DNA from: Bolinopsis microptera
Lineage: Eukaryota; Ctenophora; Tentaculata; Lobata; Bolinopsidae
Direction of reading: 5' to 3'
Assembly: GCF_026151205.1 (NCBI RefSeq)
Contig: NC_087076.1
Coordinates: forward strand, 4,363,902 to 4,427,901
DNA length: 64,000 nucleotides
Shown: positions 45,468-55,139 of the stretch, in pieces
How positions within the stretch are numbered: the stretch's first letter is position 1
Layout: every line of letters begins with the position of its first letter
Notes under the pieces: model-generated
Databases searched by the model: none
What the model was told of the DNA's origin: nothing
Seen by the model: only the letters and a program-made list of their open reading frames with translations
Position numbers and translations under genes: made by a program

Positions 45468-45931
45468 TGCTTGAACCTCTTACCACAACGCAACTTGACG
45501 ATATTCTTTTCAACACAAGCGTTACTAGCAAAAACTATATTGGTACTTACCCTTCTTGTTTCTCACCTACATCTACCAAACCATATTATGCTTTCATTTC
45601 AAACACTGAGGAGCATGATGAAAATGGAGAACATTGGTGTGCTTGGGCTGCAAAAGATGATACAATATGCTTCTTTGATTCATTTGGACGATCGCCAGAC
45701 CACAAAACTCTACCTAAATATTATAAGGATATTGTAAAAAAGTTTAAGTTTGTTAGATACACAAACTATAGAGTTCAAGGCTGGAATAGCAAAGCATGTG
45801 GTTACTTTTGCATTCATTTTATCTATGTGTTAAGTTTAGGGTTAGATTATAAAGATTTTTTAAACGACTACTCACAAGATTTTGAAAAAAATGATTCTGT
45901 AGCTTTTAATTTTGTTTCTTCAATAATTTGA
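45467..45931 (+). CDS. Adenovirus-type cysteine protease
   Basis: The ATG at 45467 overlaps the capsid stop (TAATG); 154 aa. Catalytic set present: His in GEHWCAWA, acidic residue in FFDSFG, Gln in YRVQGWNS and nucleophile Cys in ACGYFC. It is expected to process virion precursors; candidate sites exist in the 118-aa and protein VI/X-like products. It lies last in the plus-strand block, tail to tail with the minus-strand block from 46003. Confidence 0.93.
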   Translation: MLEPLTTTQLDDILFNTSVTSKNYIGTYPSCFSPTSTKPYYAFISNTEEHDENGEHWCAWAAKDDTICFFDSFGRSPDHKTLPKYYKDIVKKFKFVRYTNYRVQGWNSKACGYFCIHFIYVLSLGLDYKDFLNDYSQDFEKNDSVAFNFVSSII

Positions 45932-46002
45932 ATAAATTTGTTTTATTTGTACAAATGAAAACAAGTTCATAAAGACATAAAATAAAACCAATAAAATTAC
46001 AA

Positions 46003-46602
46003 CTAATTGATATCAACTACATCGAGAAACTTTCCGTTTGGAGCAATCCATCCGACGACCCAGTATTTGTGTCCAATTTTCATATTTTCAAGTTTCTGGT
46101 ATGCAAAGTTATTTGGGAAAATAACCGGAGCAAAGGCTTTGTTATCTACTTCACTGAAAAGCTCTAGTTTGAACCCTGCACTGTTTGAATACTGCTTTAG
46201 CGTTTTAGAAACGATCTGCATTTGAGTATTCACTCTTTTCTTGTGTTCTTCCTCAGGTATCAATCGACATCCATCGCATCCAATCTCCATTCTTTGAGTA
46301 TCAATACCCTCCAGTGAGTTAAAGCATATTGGACAATTGTCAACGTGAGATGAAACCATGTTAACGAGTATAGGATACCCATCCTTGTAGGAATATTCCA
46401 CTTGTACTTCTTCTCCCACTTTGAAGGGAATCGCGGTACTGGATCTAGTACTTCCAGGTTTCTTTAACTGTACGGTATCCCAAACATTGAACTTAATCAA
46501 TCTTGTCTTGAATGGTATATTCGTTGAGATCGTCAAGCGAGTGTATCCTTTTGTATTTGGATTAATTTCACAAATCAATCCATAGTTGTTGAAGAGTGCC
46601 AT
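46003..46602 (-). CDS. Zinc-ribbon OB-fold protein, candidate ssDNA-binding protein
   Basis: ATG 46602 (an upstream TTG would add ten residues), TATA box at 46661-46669; 199 aa. Residues 1-80 alternate strands (GLICEINPNTKGYTRLTIST, VGEEVQVEYSYKDG) as in an OB barrel. A four-cysteine ribbon follows, CPIC and CDGC separated by about 17 residues, then a helix and a second strand-rich half ending in IGHKYWVVGWIAPNGKFLDV. A zinc ribbon embedded between OB strands is how the large RPA subunit's DBD-C is built, so ssDNA binding is a reasonable inference. The C-terminal 35 residues match the 48206-48472 product. Confidence 0.7.
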   Translation of the reverse strand: MALFNNYGLICEINPNTKGYTRLTISTNIPFKTRLIKFNVWDTVQLKKPGSTRSSTAIPFKVGEEVQVEYSYKDGYPILVNMVSSHVDNCPICFNSLEGIDTQRMEIGCDGCRLIPEEEHKKRVNTQMQIVSKTLKQYSNSAGFKLELFSEVDNKAFAPVIFPNNFAYQKLENMKIGHKYWVVGWIAPNGKFLDVVDIN

Positions 46603-46661
46603 GTTTGAAACGTAACCAAAGTTCTGTATCAAGAAATGAGCTCTCTACATTCCAACTCGAT

Positions 46662-47009
46662 TTATATAGGCGAGTCACTGGGCATTGAATTCATGAAGAC
46701 CTTAAAACAATTGCGTAACATGTACTTGTTTTCATTTGCCATCTGAGTAACATCTGATAAGTTCAGCTCTTCTCGTATTGCTTGCAAAACTATATTTTCA
46801 TGGATATTGATGATATCTTCATAACTCTTACTCTGAGCTGATATCAAAATATCAAACATAGGGAGTACTCTTTTTCGAATACGGTAAATGTCAAACATAG
46901 TTATAACTTTGGTTCTTTGATAGTATGAAAGCTCAGAGTGAAGCTCATTCAGAAATTCTGATGGTGAGTTGACAAAGAACTCTTGGAAATATTGTGTGCT
47001 GGTCTGCAT
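46662..47009 (-). CDS. Uncharacterised helical Polinton protein, 115 aa
   Basis: ATG 47009, TATA box at 47041-47049 (complement TATATAAG). Predicted all-helical with YQRTKVITMFDIYRIRKRVL and ILISAQSKSYEDIINIHENI. I recognise no family. Its promoter plus first 20 codons are duplicated at 47632-47756 as a truncated copy. The annotated stop falls 60 bp from the zinc-ribbon OB gene. Confidence 0.6.
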   Translation of the reverse strand: MQTSTQYFQEFFVNSPSEFLNELHSELSYYQRTKVITMFDIYRIRKRVLPMFDILISAQSKSYEDIINIHENIVLQAIREELNLSDVTQMANENKYMLRNCFKVFMNSMPSDSPI

Positions 47010-47631
47010 CTTTAATCGGTCAAGGTTGGAACTCTAAGTTCTTATATATCATGCCTCCCTTCAATCAAAATGAACTCTGGATACTCTGAAAAGTAGCACC
47101 CATCTCCAAACCTCCGTTCATGTTTAACAGGGTGGTTTTGATCGAGATTGTTCCTGATGATACTGGGGACATTGGTTAAAAGCTGTGGCATGGTAAGCAA
47201 ATATTTCTTTGGGGTGTCGTGTGGTTATGAATTAGTCTGTTCTTTGAAGAAATATAATTTACCTCGATAAATAAGTTTTGAATTAGCCCGATCACATTCA
47301 CTCTCTTTAGTTTCGAGTATTTATCATAAGAGAATATGACACTCAACCTAGACCTATAACCGATACTACCAGGAAAGTTTACGAGATGCAACTCTTAAAC
47401 CTTAGTAGCAAAGTCCGATCTTCTAGATCGGTGAGTAAAATCCAAGTTGAAAACTGAGCCGAGTCATGATTGCATCTGTATGGGTACAAAGGATGACATA
47501 TCAAAACCTGTTGATCGAACAAAGGAATTATATAGTTTTGATGAGTTGCACTTGAAATATCTTATCGATCAAATTGGAGAGATTAAAATTGTTGTTGATT
47601 CTGTTGACCTAAGACTCTAAGAGACATTGGA

Positions 47632-47756
47632 AACTCAGAAATTCTGATGGTGAGTTGACATAGAACTCTTGGAAATATTGTGAGCTGGTCTGCATCTTCA
47701 ATCAGTCAAGGTTGGAACTCTAAGTTCTTATATATCATGCCTCCCTTCAATCAAAA
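47632..47756 (-). pseudogene. Truncated duplicate of the 46662-47009 gene's promoter and N-terminus
   Basis: About 125 bp nearly identical to 46949-47073: same TATA region, same leader and the first codons (MQTSSQYFQEFYVNSPSEFL), then unrelated sequence and a stop. Direct orientation, 680 bp apart. The intervening 47074-47631 has no convincing gene. Confidence 0.8.
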
Positions 47757-48204
47757 ACTTTCTATTCATCCATCTGTATTGGCCCAACACCTCGATCGTT
47801 TCTGCAACAGCATTAGAACATTGTGGTGCATGTAGGTGTTGGCTTTTAGTGTTATGATTGTACTTTGTAACACAGTATGGGTAGATGGGTTCATTTCCAA
47901 ATATTTCCGTTTGCTTAAATCGGACAGACTTCTTAGTTTTTTTAGTTGATGTCTTTTTCAGTATTGATGTTCCTGGATACCATGTCTGTGGAAGTTCTAT
48001 ATCAAGCAAAAAGTATTCACTCCTATTATCAGCACATTTATGAAGGGTGGGTGCTTCTTTTCCTTGCATGTGTAAGAACAATCGCTTTTCAAACTTTTTG
48101 CGACGACGTTCACAAATTGTTAGAACCTCATAACCATAACAGAGTTTTTGCTCTTTCAGCTTTGTGCGCAGATCTTCAATTGATAAATCACGGATCTCTT
48201 GCAT
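47728..48204 (-). CDS. Uncharacterised Polinton protein with SAP-like N-terminus, 158 aa
   Basis: ATG 48204, one base after the stop of the 88-aa gene (48206). Residues 7-40 (LSIEDLRTKLKEQKLCYGYE followed by a basic helix) recall a SAP DNA-binding helix pair. The rest has a Lys-rich stretch (KKTSTKKTKKSVRF) and a C/H-containing segment (HLHAPQCS). No family identified. The one-base spacing suggests co-transcription with the upstream 88-aa gene. Confidence 0.55.
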   Translation of the reverse strand: MQEIRDLSIEDLRTKLKEQKLCYGYEVLTICERRRKKFEKRLFLHMQGKEAPTLHKCADNRSEYFLLDIELPQTWYPGTSILKKTSTKKTKKSVRFKQTEIFGNEPIYPYCVTKYNHNTKSQHLHAPQCSNAVAETIEVLGQYRWMNRKFLIEGRHDI

Positions 48205-48205
48205 A

Positions 48206-48472
48206 TTAGCTCATATCATTCACCTCTATAATATGGTTGCTTGCTGTTAACCACCCTACTACAACATAATTTTTACCTACTTTTAAATTGGGTACTCGAT
48301 TAAAAACAAGAGTGTTTTCAAAAATCCTTGCTCTTAAAATTCTATTCTCTTTAAGATAGAGTAACTCTAATCTGAAAGCTCTGGTAACCGAATAACTATG
48401 TACAGCAAGTAATCTCATGATCCCAATAACAAAACCTCTGTGATATTCATCTTCAATAAGAATATCTGACAT
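48206..48472 (-). CDS. Short OB-type paralogue of the zinc-ribbon protein, 88 aa
   Basis: ATG 48472, TATA-like site at 48500-48507, just inside the right terminal array. The last 35 residues (VGKNYVVVGWLTASNHIIEV) align with the end of the zinc-ribbon OB protein (IGHKYWVVGWIAPNGKFLDV), while the zinc ribbon and first barrel half are missing. A partial paralogue or a separate half-barrel partner. First gene of the right minus-strand block. Confidence 0.6.
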   Translation of the reverse strand: MSDILIEDEYHRGFVIGIMRLLAVHSYSVTRAFRLELLYLKENRILRARIFENTLVFNRVPNLKVGKNYVVVGWLTASNHIIEVNDMS

Positions 48473-48540
48473 TGTAAAACTAACAAAAAGAGAAATGAGA
48501 TATATAATGATGTTGATCCTTTTAATAACAAATTTTTACA

Positions 48541-48881
48541 AGTGATGAAATTGCTCGAAATTTTTACAAGTGTCGAAAATCCGTGAAATTTTTACAAGTG
48601 TTGAAAATGCTCGAAATTTTTACAAGTATCGAAAACCCGTGAAATTTTTACAAGTGTCGAAAATCCTCGAAATTTTTACAAGTGTCGGAAAATCCTCGAA
48701 ATTTTTACAAGTGTCGAAAATGCTCGAAATTTTTACAAGTATCGAAAATCCGTGAAATTTTTACAAGTGTCGAAAATCCGTGAAATTTTTACAAGTGTCG
48801 AAAATCCGTGAAATTTTTACAAGTGTCGGAAAATGTGTGCAATAGCAAAATGTGTGCTACAGAGGGTAAATATCTCTTACT
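48541..48881 (-). repeat. Right Polinton terminal inverted repeat with 28-bp minisatellite
   Basis: Inverted counterpart of the left terminus. About ten copies of the 28-bp unit are present; copy order of the CACGG and CGAGC types differs from the left end after the first three units, so the arrays have rearranged independently. Confidence 0.92.
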
Positions 48882-48887
48882 ATTGAT
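48882..48887. other. Right target-site duplication ATTGAT
   Basis: Matches 33095-33100. It lies about 95 bp downstream of the STEEP1 stop codon, so the insertion is in the STEEP1 3' UTR or just beyond. Confidence 0.92.
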
Positions 48888-48981
48888 ACAGTACGCTATA
48901 TATAACCAAAAGTATTAAAAGTACACATAAATAATATCATGAATAATTAACGTCAAAATTAAAAATATAACAAAAAATATA

Positions 48982-50318
48982 TCAAAAAGTCTTGTCTAAA
49001 AGTGTTCCTTTGTGTCTTTTAGATTTTTCAGGTTGTTGATCATCAGTCAGCTGATTCTTCTTGCTATCCCTTCCTAGCTGTTGAGCTATTATCTTGGCGT
49101 TCATCGTGTAAGATGCTTCTGCTTCGTGCTAAAATGAGGTCGAGGTTAATTTTGCTTTAAATACCTTTCAAAAGTTCTGTTAAGTATGGTTTAGTAATCA
49201 ATCAAATCAATAGTGTTAACAAAAATATGAAAATCAAAATCCAAAAATAGATCTGTCGTGCAAATGGGATTAAAAAGTGAACATTTCGCTGAACAGCAAA
49301 TATAGCTTTTTAATACCTTTTCGATTTCGTTTTCCTCTTCATCTATAGTTGATACTGTTACACTACCGAATTTTCCAGCTTCACGGGTGAGTTTGGTCAA
49401 TTTAACGTTTTTCTTTTCCTTTCCAGCCACTGACATACTGGAATCGACAATTAAACTATCTGAAACGTTTTGATGATAGAGTAATCTAGACTAGAGAAGT
49501 CATTATACAGGTTTATTCTGGAGAAATTGATTTGTGAGTTATGTTCAACTAAAAATTTACTTCAACCAATAATTGGTAAATTAATATTAATTTACAATTG
49601 GTTACGTACCTTGGTTATTACCCATAAATTAAAAGGACTTACTTGCAACAAATAAATTGTCAAACCTTTGATAACGAAATAAAGATGGCTGTTAGGAGAG
49701 GGTCTGTAAAATATAGGAAGTGTGCAATGTTTACATTTTTGTAAGACGCGCATTTCATACCCATCAGGTCTCCGAATATAGATAGTTTTATCTTCTTCTG
49801 TATGGAACTGAAATTTTAAATACTTATTAAGTACAGAATATACTAAATTACCTGGTAGTAACAGGTCTGAGTTGATTTTTAAACTCAGGAAAAAGCGAGA
49901 ACACTTTTCAGTTTTAAATGTAATGCAGTGAGACAAAATTCCATCTTACTTTAGCTGTTTTCTTTGAAGTATCAATTACTCTGGCACCATCCAGTTTTCT
50001 TAAAGGTAGCTGATCGATAACAGTATCAGCAATGAGAGCTACCTGTATAGAATAGCCCTGGTTAGATCTTTTTCAGTGAGGTAAGCCGGTAAGTTAGAGG
50101 TTCTCGTTATTTTATATTTTCAATCAACTTTACCTTTATAATTTGCAAATTCAAGTCTTGCCAAAGCTTAAAGATGAAACTCTCTTAAAATCAATGTATT
50201 GTCTACTTACTTGGTTACAAATACAGCGGTATACGTTGAGGGATACACTTTCACTATCATAGTCTTCTTGATCACGAGAATCTGACACAAGAATTGGTCG
50301 AAATTGGAACCGCGCCAT
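48982..50318 (-). CDS. STEEP1: STEEP1 homologue (STING ER exit protein family)
   Basis: Exons 50318-50211, 50042-49950, 49807-49643, one near 49476/49436-49317, and 49128-48982. The protein matches human STEEP1 (CXorf56) along its length: VSDSRDQEDYD and YRCICNQ at the start, IYIRRPDGYEMRVLQKCKHC with the CxxC zinc pair, FYRPSP, then GKFGSVTVSTIDEEENEIEK, and a final coiled coil ending KGTLLDKTF. The family promotes ER exit of STING in vertebrates. The donor at 49643 (phase 0) and the acceptor before the fourth exon (phase 1 or 2) do not agree, so a microexon or different splice is missing from my model. The Polinton ends about 100 bp past the stop. Confidence 0.85.
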
Positions 50319-50886
50319 GATCTCTAAACCTATACAGATTACTTTTTTATTATGGTGATTTATAAAAGTCAATAAAGTAATATTGCCCATTTATACAATA
50401 CCTATTACATACATTACTGTATTACCTACTCAGTAAAAATTCTTAAAGTTTTGAACTAATTGGGGGGGGGGGGGGTGTCAATTTCATAAATATACATAAA
50501 TACCTATAAATTTACCTATTTTGAAATCGGAAGGAATAATAGGTATTTATAGGTATTTTACCAAAGATTGTCTAGGGCAGCTAAAAGTTACTTTTTTGGA
50601 CGTTTTTACTTTTTTAGAAGATTGTGAGCAACATTAATTTTTTGAAATTTTAGGTGAAAATATCATAAGATTTTACTTCTAAAATTTCGATTACAAAATT
50701 TTTTTGGATATATTTTCAATTGTTGTTCAAAATGTTCAGAAACTTCTATATAAGCAACCTTTTGGGTACACAAAGGCAAAAAATCAAATTTTTTCCCAAC
50801 CCCAAAAAATTGGTTTTAAAACTTGATATCAACCCCCTCATGCAGTAAAAACACTTTAAAACAACAACATTATGAATAGAATTGCA
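50319..50886. other. Intergenic upstream of STEEP1, poly-G and small palindrome
   Basis: Contains a G15 tract (50462-50475), the second copy of the small palindromic repeat (about 50485-50555), and otherwise AT-rich sequence without a gene. Confidence 0.5.
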
Positions 50887-51959
50887 TACCTTACTCGGGA
50901 ATATTATAACCGGGATAAAGTGGTGGGTTTTGGAAGATTCCGCCATATTTTTCCCGGTCAAAAATTTTACCAGTCATAAAAAAACCCGCCGACTCAGATT
51001 ATGGGGTTCCAAGGGGGTGGTGATCATCATATTTTACCTGAAGTCTCATATGTGCTAGAGAAGACTTTTGAAGCAGTGGATGGAGGGCTGTAACTTTATT
51101 GGCGGTTGCTACCATAATTTCGTTATAAAAATCACAATTTGGTTATAGAAATCAGATTTCAGGGTGGACCGTGATTCTCACTTCTCTTGCCCATGAATCA
51201 GTGAATCGTAGAGAAGAAAACAATTTATATATATGTTATAGAAGAAAACGAAAATAATAATAATATATAATATATATTATAATAATAATGTCTCTAAAGA
51301 TTGATCGCTTCTCGTGTGCAGTGTGTAGAGTGTAGACTAAAGAAAGAGGGAGTTTTTCCCGTTAAAGTAACTTGTGGCCACATCCCGCTAGAAGTGAGTA
51401 AACTGTGCCACTATTTCATGGTCCACGGTGGATTGATTACTGGAGCAGTTGAAGATGCAAAGCCAAGACGTTCCCCAATACCAAGCGGTGGGCAGGAAAT
51501 TAAGCTCCGGCTGACCTTCAGAGCAGTAGCCCCATTAGCGGACAAAATGAAAGTCTTGTTAAGACAACAATACAACTTCGAATTTGATGGTCAGCAGCTC
51601 AGGGGGATATCAATAATGATAATGGCGGGGACATTAGCGATAATGAGAATGAGAATACGCTTTAATGAAGATTTGACTTGCTTAGATTTATTTTCCTTTA
51701 TAAAATAGACGTGTCTTTTTTTTCTATTTCTGAGTAATATCAATAACTGTAAATTGAAATAACTTCTTTAACAAGTAACAAAAACAGAAATTTCGGTTGA
51801 AAATTTGTTGACCTCTGAAAAAAAAACTTGAAAGGTCGGCCACCGGTAAATACATGACCGGGATAATTTGGCGGGTTTTTGGAAAGTCCGCCATATTTTT
51901 CCCGGTCATTAATTTTCCCAGTCATAAATTAACCCGCTATAATATTCCCGAGTAAGGTA
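50887..51959. mobile_element. 1.07-kb DNA element with 22-bp inverted repeats and subterminal direct repeats
   Basis: Ends TACCTTACTCGGGAATATTA and its exact complement. Inside each end lies a related 85-bp block, each containing CCGCCATATTTTTCCCGGTC and AGTCATAAA; these blocks are in direct orientation although the ends are inverted. The unique centre holds a 135-codon open frame (51301-51708). No transposase is recognisable, so it is non-autonomous. Confidence 0.65.
51301..51708 (+). pseudogene. ORF fragment inside the 50887-51959 element
   Basis: Open frame of 135 codons without an ATG at its start (the frame begins TTG). It has CVECRLKK then VTCGHIPLEVSKLCHYFMVH and GQEIKLRLTFRA. The GHIP...HGG layout is reminiscent of HIRAN-like domains seen in uncharacterised invertebrate proteins, but I cannot establish that. 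Likely a captured gene fragment carried by the element. Confidence 0.4.
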
Positions 51960-52680
51960 TATATATTATGTTAAAAGTGGGAAAAATACTGAAAAAACAA
52001 CAAAACCTTTAAATAACCATAAATATACACAAGTACCTAGATACCTATTTTGAAAGCAGAGGGAATAATAGGTATTTATGAGGTTGATCCCCCCCCCCCC
52101 CCCCCTTATTACAACACTACAAATCTATTACAGTTATTGAGTATTAATATACTATTATATATATTGCTGTGTTCATGAGTCTGTGATAGACCTTACCTGA
52201 GTGAAACTGTGTTAATTTTAGATTCTTCACTTTTAGACCACTATGACCGTTACATTGCAACTAAATCTGGTTTCTTATCAACAGACGTCAAATTTCTTCC
52301 TTTTCAGCAATTATAACGAATTAAAAGTCACGAATAATTCATTAATCGAGTTAAATTTAACAGAAAATAGTATTTAAACATAATACAGTTGTCACAGTAG
52401 TTAATGACAAGCTGAACCATATATATATTATCAGAAAAATCATATAATATAATATGAGAATCAAAACACCAAAAAAATGCAACAGTGTGTAGCATGATTG
52501 ACAATAATTGTAGATTGTATCTAACGACTTGTTTATAATCTTGTTTATAAATCGAAAAGATTTGGTACTTTGTATCAAATCTACTATACTATATCTTTAA
52601 TATATCGTCATGGTTATCAAATGTTTCTAGAATGTGAAGGTAAAAGTGCAGCTCAGTAATGTGAAATGAACAAACAGCTC
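51960..52680. other. Intergenic with small palindrome and poly-C tract
   Basis: Third copy of the small palindromic repeat at about 52015-52085, followed by a C18 run (52089-52106). The remainder up to the P450 stop is AT-rich and should include the P450 3' UTR. Confidence 0.45.
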
Positions 52681-54412
52681 TTAAAATCTAAGCTTGAAAT
52701 TGAAGGAGTTGTCAATAGGGAAACAGACCAATTTTTGGCCTGATCTCTGCTTCAATGGTGATTTCGGATCAATTTCTATCTCAAATCTACCCAAAATTTC
52801 ACAGAGGTAACACTTGAGTTGCAGAATAGCAAAGTTCTTCCCGATACATTGCCGTGGCCCCAAAAAAAAGGGAAGGTAGGTGTAAGGTGTAGGAGTTGAT
52901 GTTAGGAACCGTTCTGGTTGAAACTTCTCAGGATCAGGCCAATATTGTTCCAAGTGCTGCATGACCCACTGACTACTCATCACACACGTTTGTGAGGGAA
53001 TTTTGTAGCCAAAAATTTCTACATCTCTGGAAGCCCTCCTTTTGATGTGGGTCACTGCAGGGTGAACCCGTAACACCTCCTTTAGAAACGCGTCAAGATA
53101 CGGCATCTGTTTGAGAGTGTCTCCAATGAAACTGGGATCAGTGTGGCTGTCTATATGAGCTCCTGCCCATACTCCGTCTATCTCATTCACCAGCTTGTCC
53201 ATGACATCTGGATTTCTGGCTAGTTCTCCTATACACCATAGCAGTGTTGTACTGGTGGTGGAGTTGCCGGCTACGTACATTGCCATGAAATCATCCAAAC
53301 TCTCTTCCAGCTCGAACTTACCACTATCCTCATCCATATTAGCACTTATAATGCCATCAAGAATGTCCCCAACACGACCAAATTCACCATTAGAAGTTCT
53401 GTCAATTATCATCTGAGCTCCAATCTTTCTTATCTTTTTAATACTTTCAGCATAATTAACCAAGATCTTCCTAGTATCGGGATCGAGCACCATAAGAAGA
53501 ACTCTTCCTGCTTTGGCTAAGATCTTCTTGTTTGCTTCACTACTTTTGGCATCCTCGCCTTGTCTGCGTAGTTTGCTCATCTGGTTGCTGTCGGCACTGA
53601 AACCTGCCTTACTTATGGCATCAACAGTGAAAGGGGCCACGACGTCTGTTATATCAACAGGCTCTCCTAGGCATTCTTGTTGAGCTGTTTCAATAGCATC
53701 ACACAGGGAAACTGCTATGTCGTAGAACTTGCACAAATGTTTTGTTAAAGGCTGTATACCAAATGCTGGATCCATTATTTTCTTTTTCCGTTTCCATATT
53801 GGTCCCATGTCAACAGTAAAAATACTGTCATATCCGCAAAACCTTTGCGTGTACATTCTCTGTGCATTAAATCCTATAGATCTCCGAGCTATGAATCCTC
53901 GAGCTTCACGGATTTTAGGGAATTTCTTGAAGTCAGTGACCATTTCTTTGAGCACAATAGGATCTGCAACAAACACCAAAGGCTTCATCATCATCCACAA
54001 TCGGAAAATCTTGCCGTGTTCACGGACCATGTCCAGCCAATAGGGAGCCCAAGCGCCATCAGTCATCAGTCGTTTTCTGAATTGTAGAGCATTTCCAAAG
54101 ATGAAATTCTGTGTCGGTGGGCCGGGCAAGTGAGAGAATCTCCTGGGAGTAATGAAATATTTTAAAATCTTATATGTATCCTGGTTTTGATACCACAAAT
54201 TAATTGTTTTACAGTCACTAAATTGAGCTACAGAAGCCGTTTTTTTCTTCTACAGAAGACAAACATTAATTGTTATTAGGAAATATCAATGATCCACATT
54301 TTTAAAGATTAGCTGACATTGCACTTGCAACTTACCAGTGATCATATTTTAGGTAACAAAGCTTGAAAAATACAGTGAGAACAACTGTAAGACTAATAAA
54401 TTCCAGCAACAT
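52681..54412 (-). CDS. Microsomal cytochrome P450 (CYP46/CYP4-like)
   Basis: Two in-phase exons, 54412-54336 and 54142-52681, give 512 aa. Exon 1 is the N-terminal ER anchor (MLLEFISLTVVLTVFFKLCY) and its splice restores the proline-rich hinge (HLPGPP). Conserved P450 motifs follow: I-helix AGNSTTSTT, K-helix ExxR as EVLR, PERF meander (EKFQPERF), and the heme loop FFLGPRQCIG with the axial Cys. The closest family I can suggest is CYP46A-like (cholesterol 24-hydroxylase type) within the CYP4 clan, from the hinge and I-helix region. Substrate unknown. The gene appears functional. Confidence 0.88.
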
Positions 54413-55118
54413 CTGACCAAACAAAACTGATTCTAGTACAATACTGATATATAATGAGGTGGTCGGTGTGGTAGTGTAATTTCGTCGAAATTTAAGTACA
54501 TTGTACAACAGGAAAGCTTTCAAAAGACCTATTGTACTGTAGGTCGCACGTAATTAGGTAGAGGTTGTATCACCGATCATTCCTTATTTGGAATAACTGG
54601 GGTCACGTGATTGCCCCTTCCGTGCAATAACGACTGGGTCACCTGATCACAGTCAGAATGTGTTGCACTGGTTTTCGTATCAGGTTTTTGATGTCACTAC
54701 AGAATACGTGCTGCTATTTAACCTTATTTAGAATAATCTGACCGGACTTGCTCAACATAATCTCACCGACCATTTCGATTTGGTTGCTTGCCCATTGGGT
54801 ATTATTTCCGTTTTTGCTTGACTCATTTTGGACTGAAACTGTAAGGAACAAATTCTACATAACATAATATTCTACATAACATTAAGATGAAAATATTACA
54901 TGTCGAATGTTAGATGTTTCCACTAGCAGCTGGTCTGTTAAAAACAAAATGATGCGACAAAATAGTCAAAGAAATAAAACTTCCTCCACTTTTTTTGTTG
55001 TCAAGTCAAGTCAAACAAACAATTTTGTTCAACAGACCAGCTGCTAGTGGATATAACTAACTTTCAACATGATCAACAAATTAATGCTGCTTTTAAATGT
55101 AAAACTTGTTAAACAACT
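54413..55118. other. P450 upstream region with a 132-bp palindrome
   Basis: Mostly AT-rich with no gene. It includes an inverted repeat at 54918-55049: CCACTAGCAGCTGGTCTGTT on the left and the complement, AACAGACCAGCTGCTAGTGG, at the right, a short MITE-like foldback. Confidence 0.6.
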
Positions 55119-55139
55119 GTGGATAGGACTCAAAGCTCT

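Larger units (their letters stand above)
33101..48881. mobile_element. Complete-ended Polinton/Maverick element, 15,781 bp
   Basis: The element begins AGTAAGAGATATTTACCCTC and ends with the exact complement, ...TATCTCTTACT. The 6 bp before it (33095-33100) and after it (48882-48887) are both ATTGAT, the size of target duplication made by Polinton integrases. It encodes the diagnostic set: chromodomain integrase, FtsK/HerA-type packaging ATPase, minor and major capsid proteins, adenovirus-type protease, and a polymerase B remnant. Gene layout: plus-strand SSB-like gene and polymerase fragment at left, minus-strand accessory genes 37.3-40.3 kb, plus-strand integrase-virion block 40.3-45.9 kb, minus-strand accessory block 46.0-48.5 kb. 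The ends are identical, so insertion looks recent. Only the polymerase is clearly defective. Confidence 0.96.

Noticed and set aside
47176..47391. 71-codon minus-strand frame in the Polinton
   Set aside because: Starts with TTG, has no upstream TATA box and lies in the otherwise empty interval between the duplicated promoter blocks.
48570..48755. Small plus-strand ORF in the right Polinton terminus
   Set aside because: It is the translation of the 28-bp terminal minisatellite.
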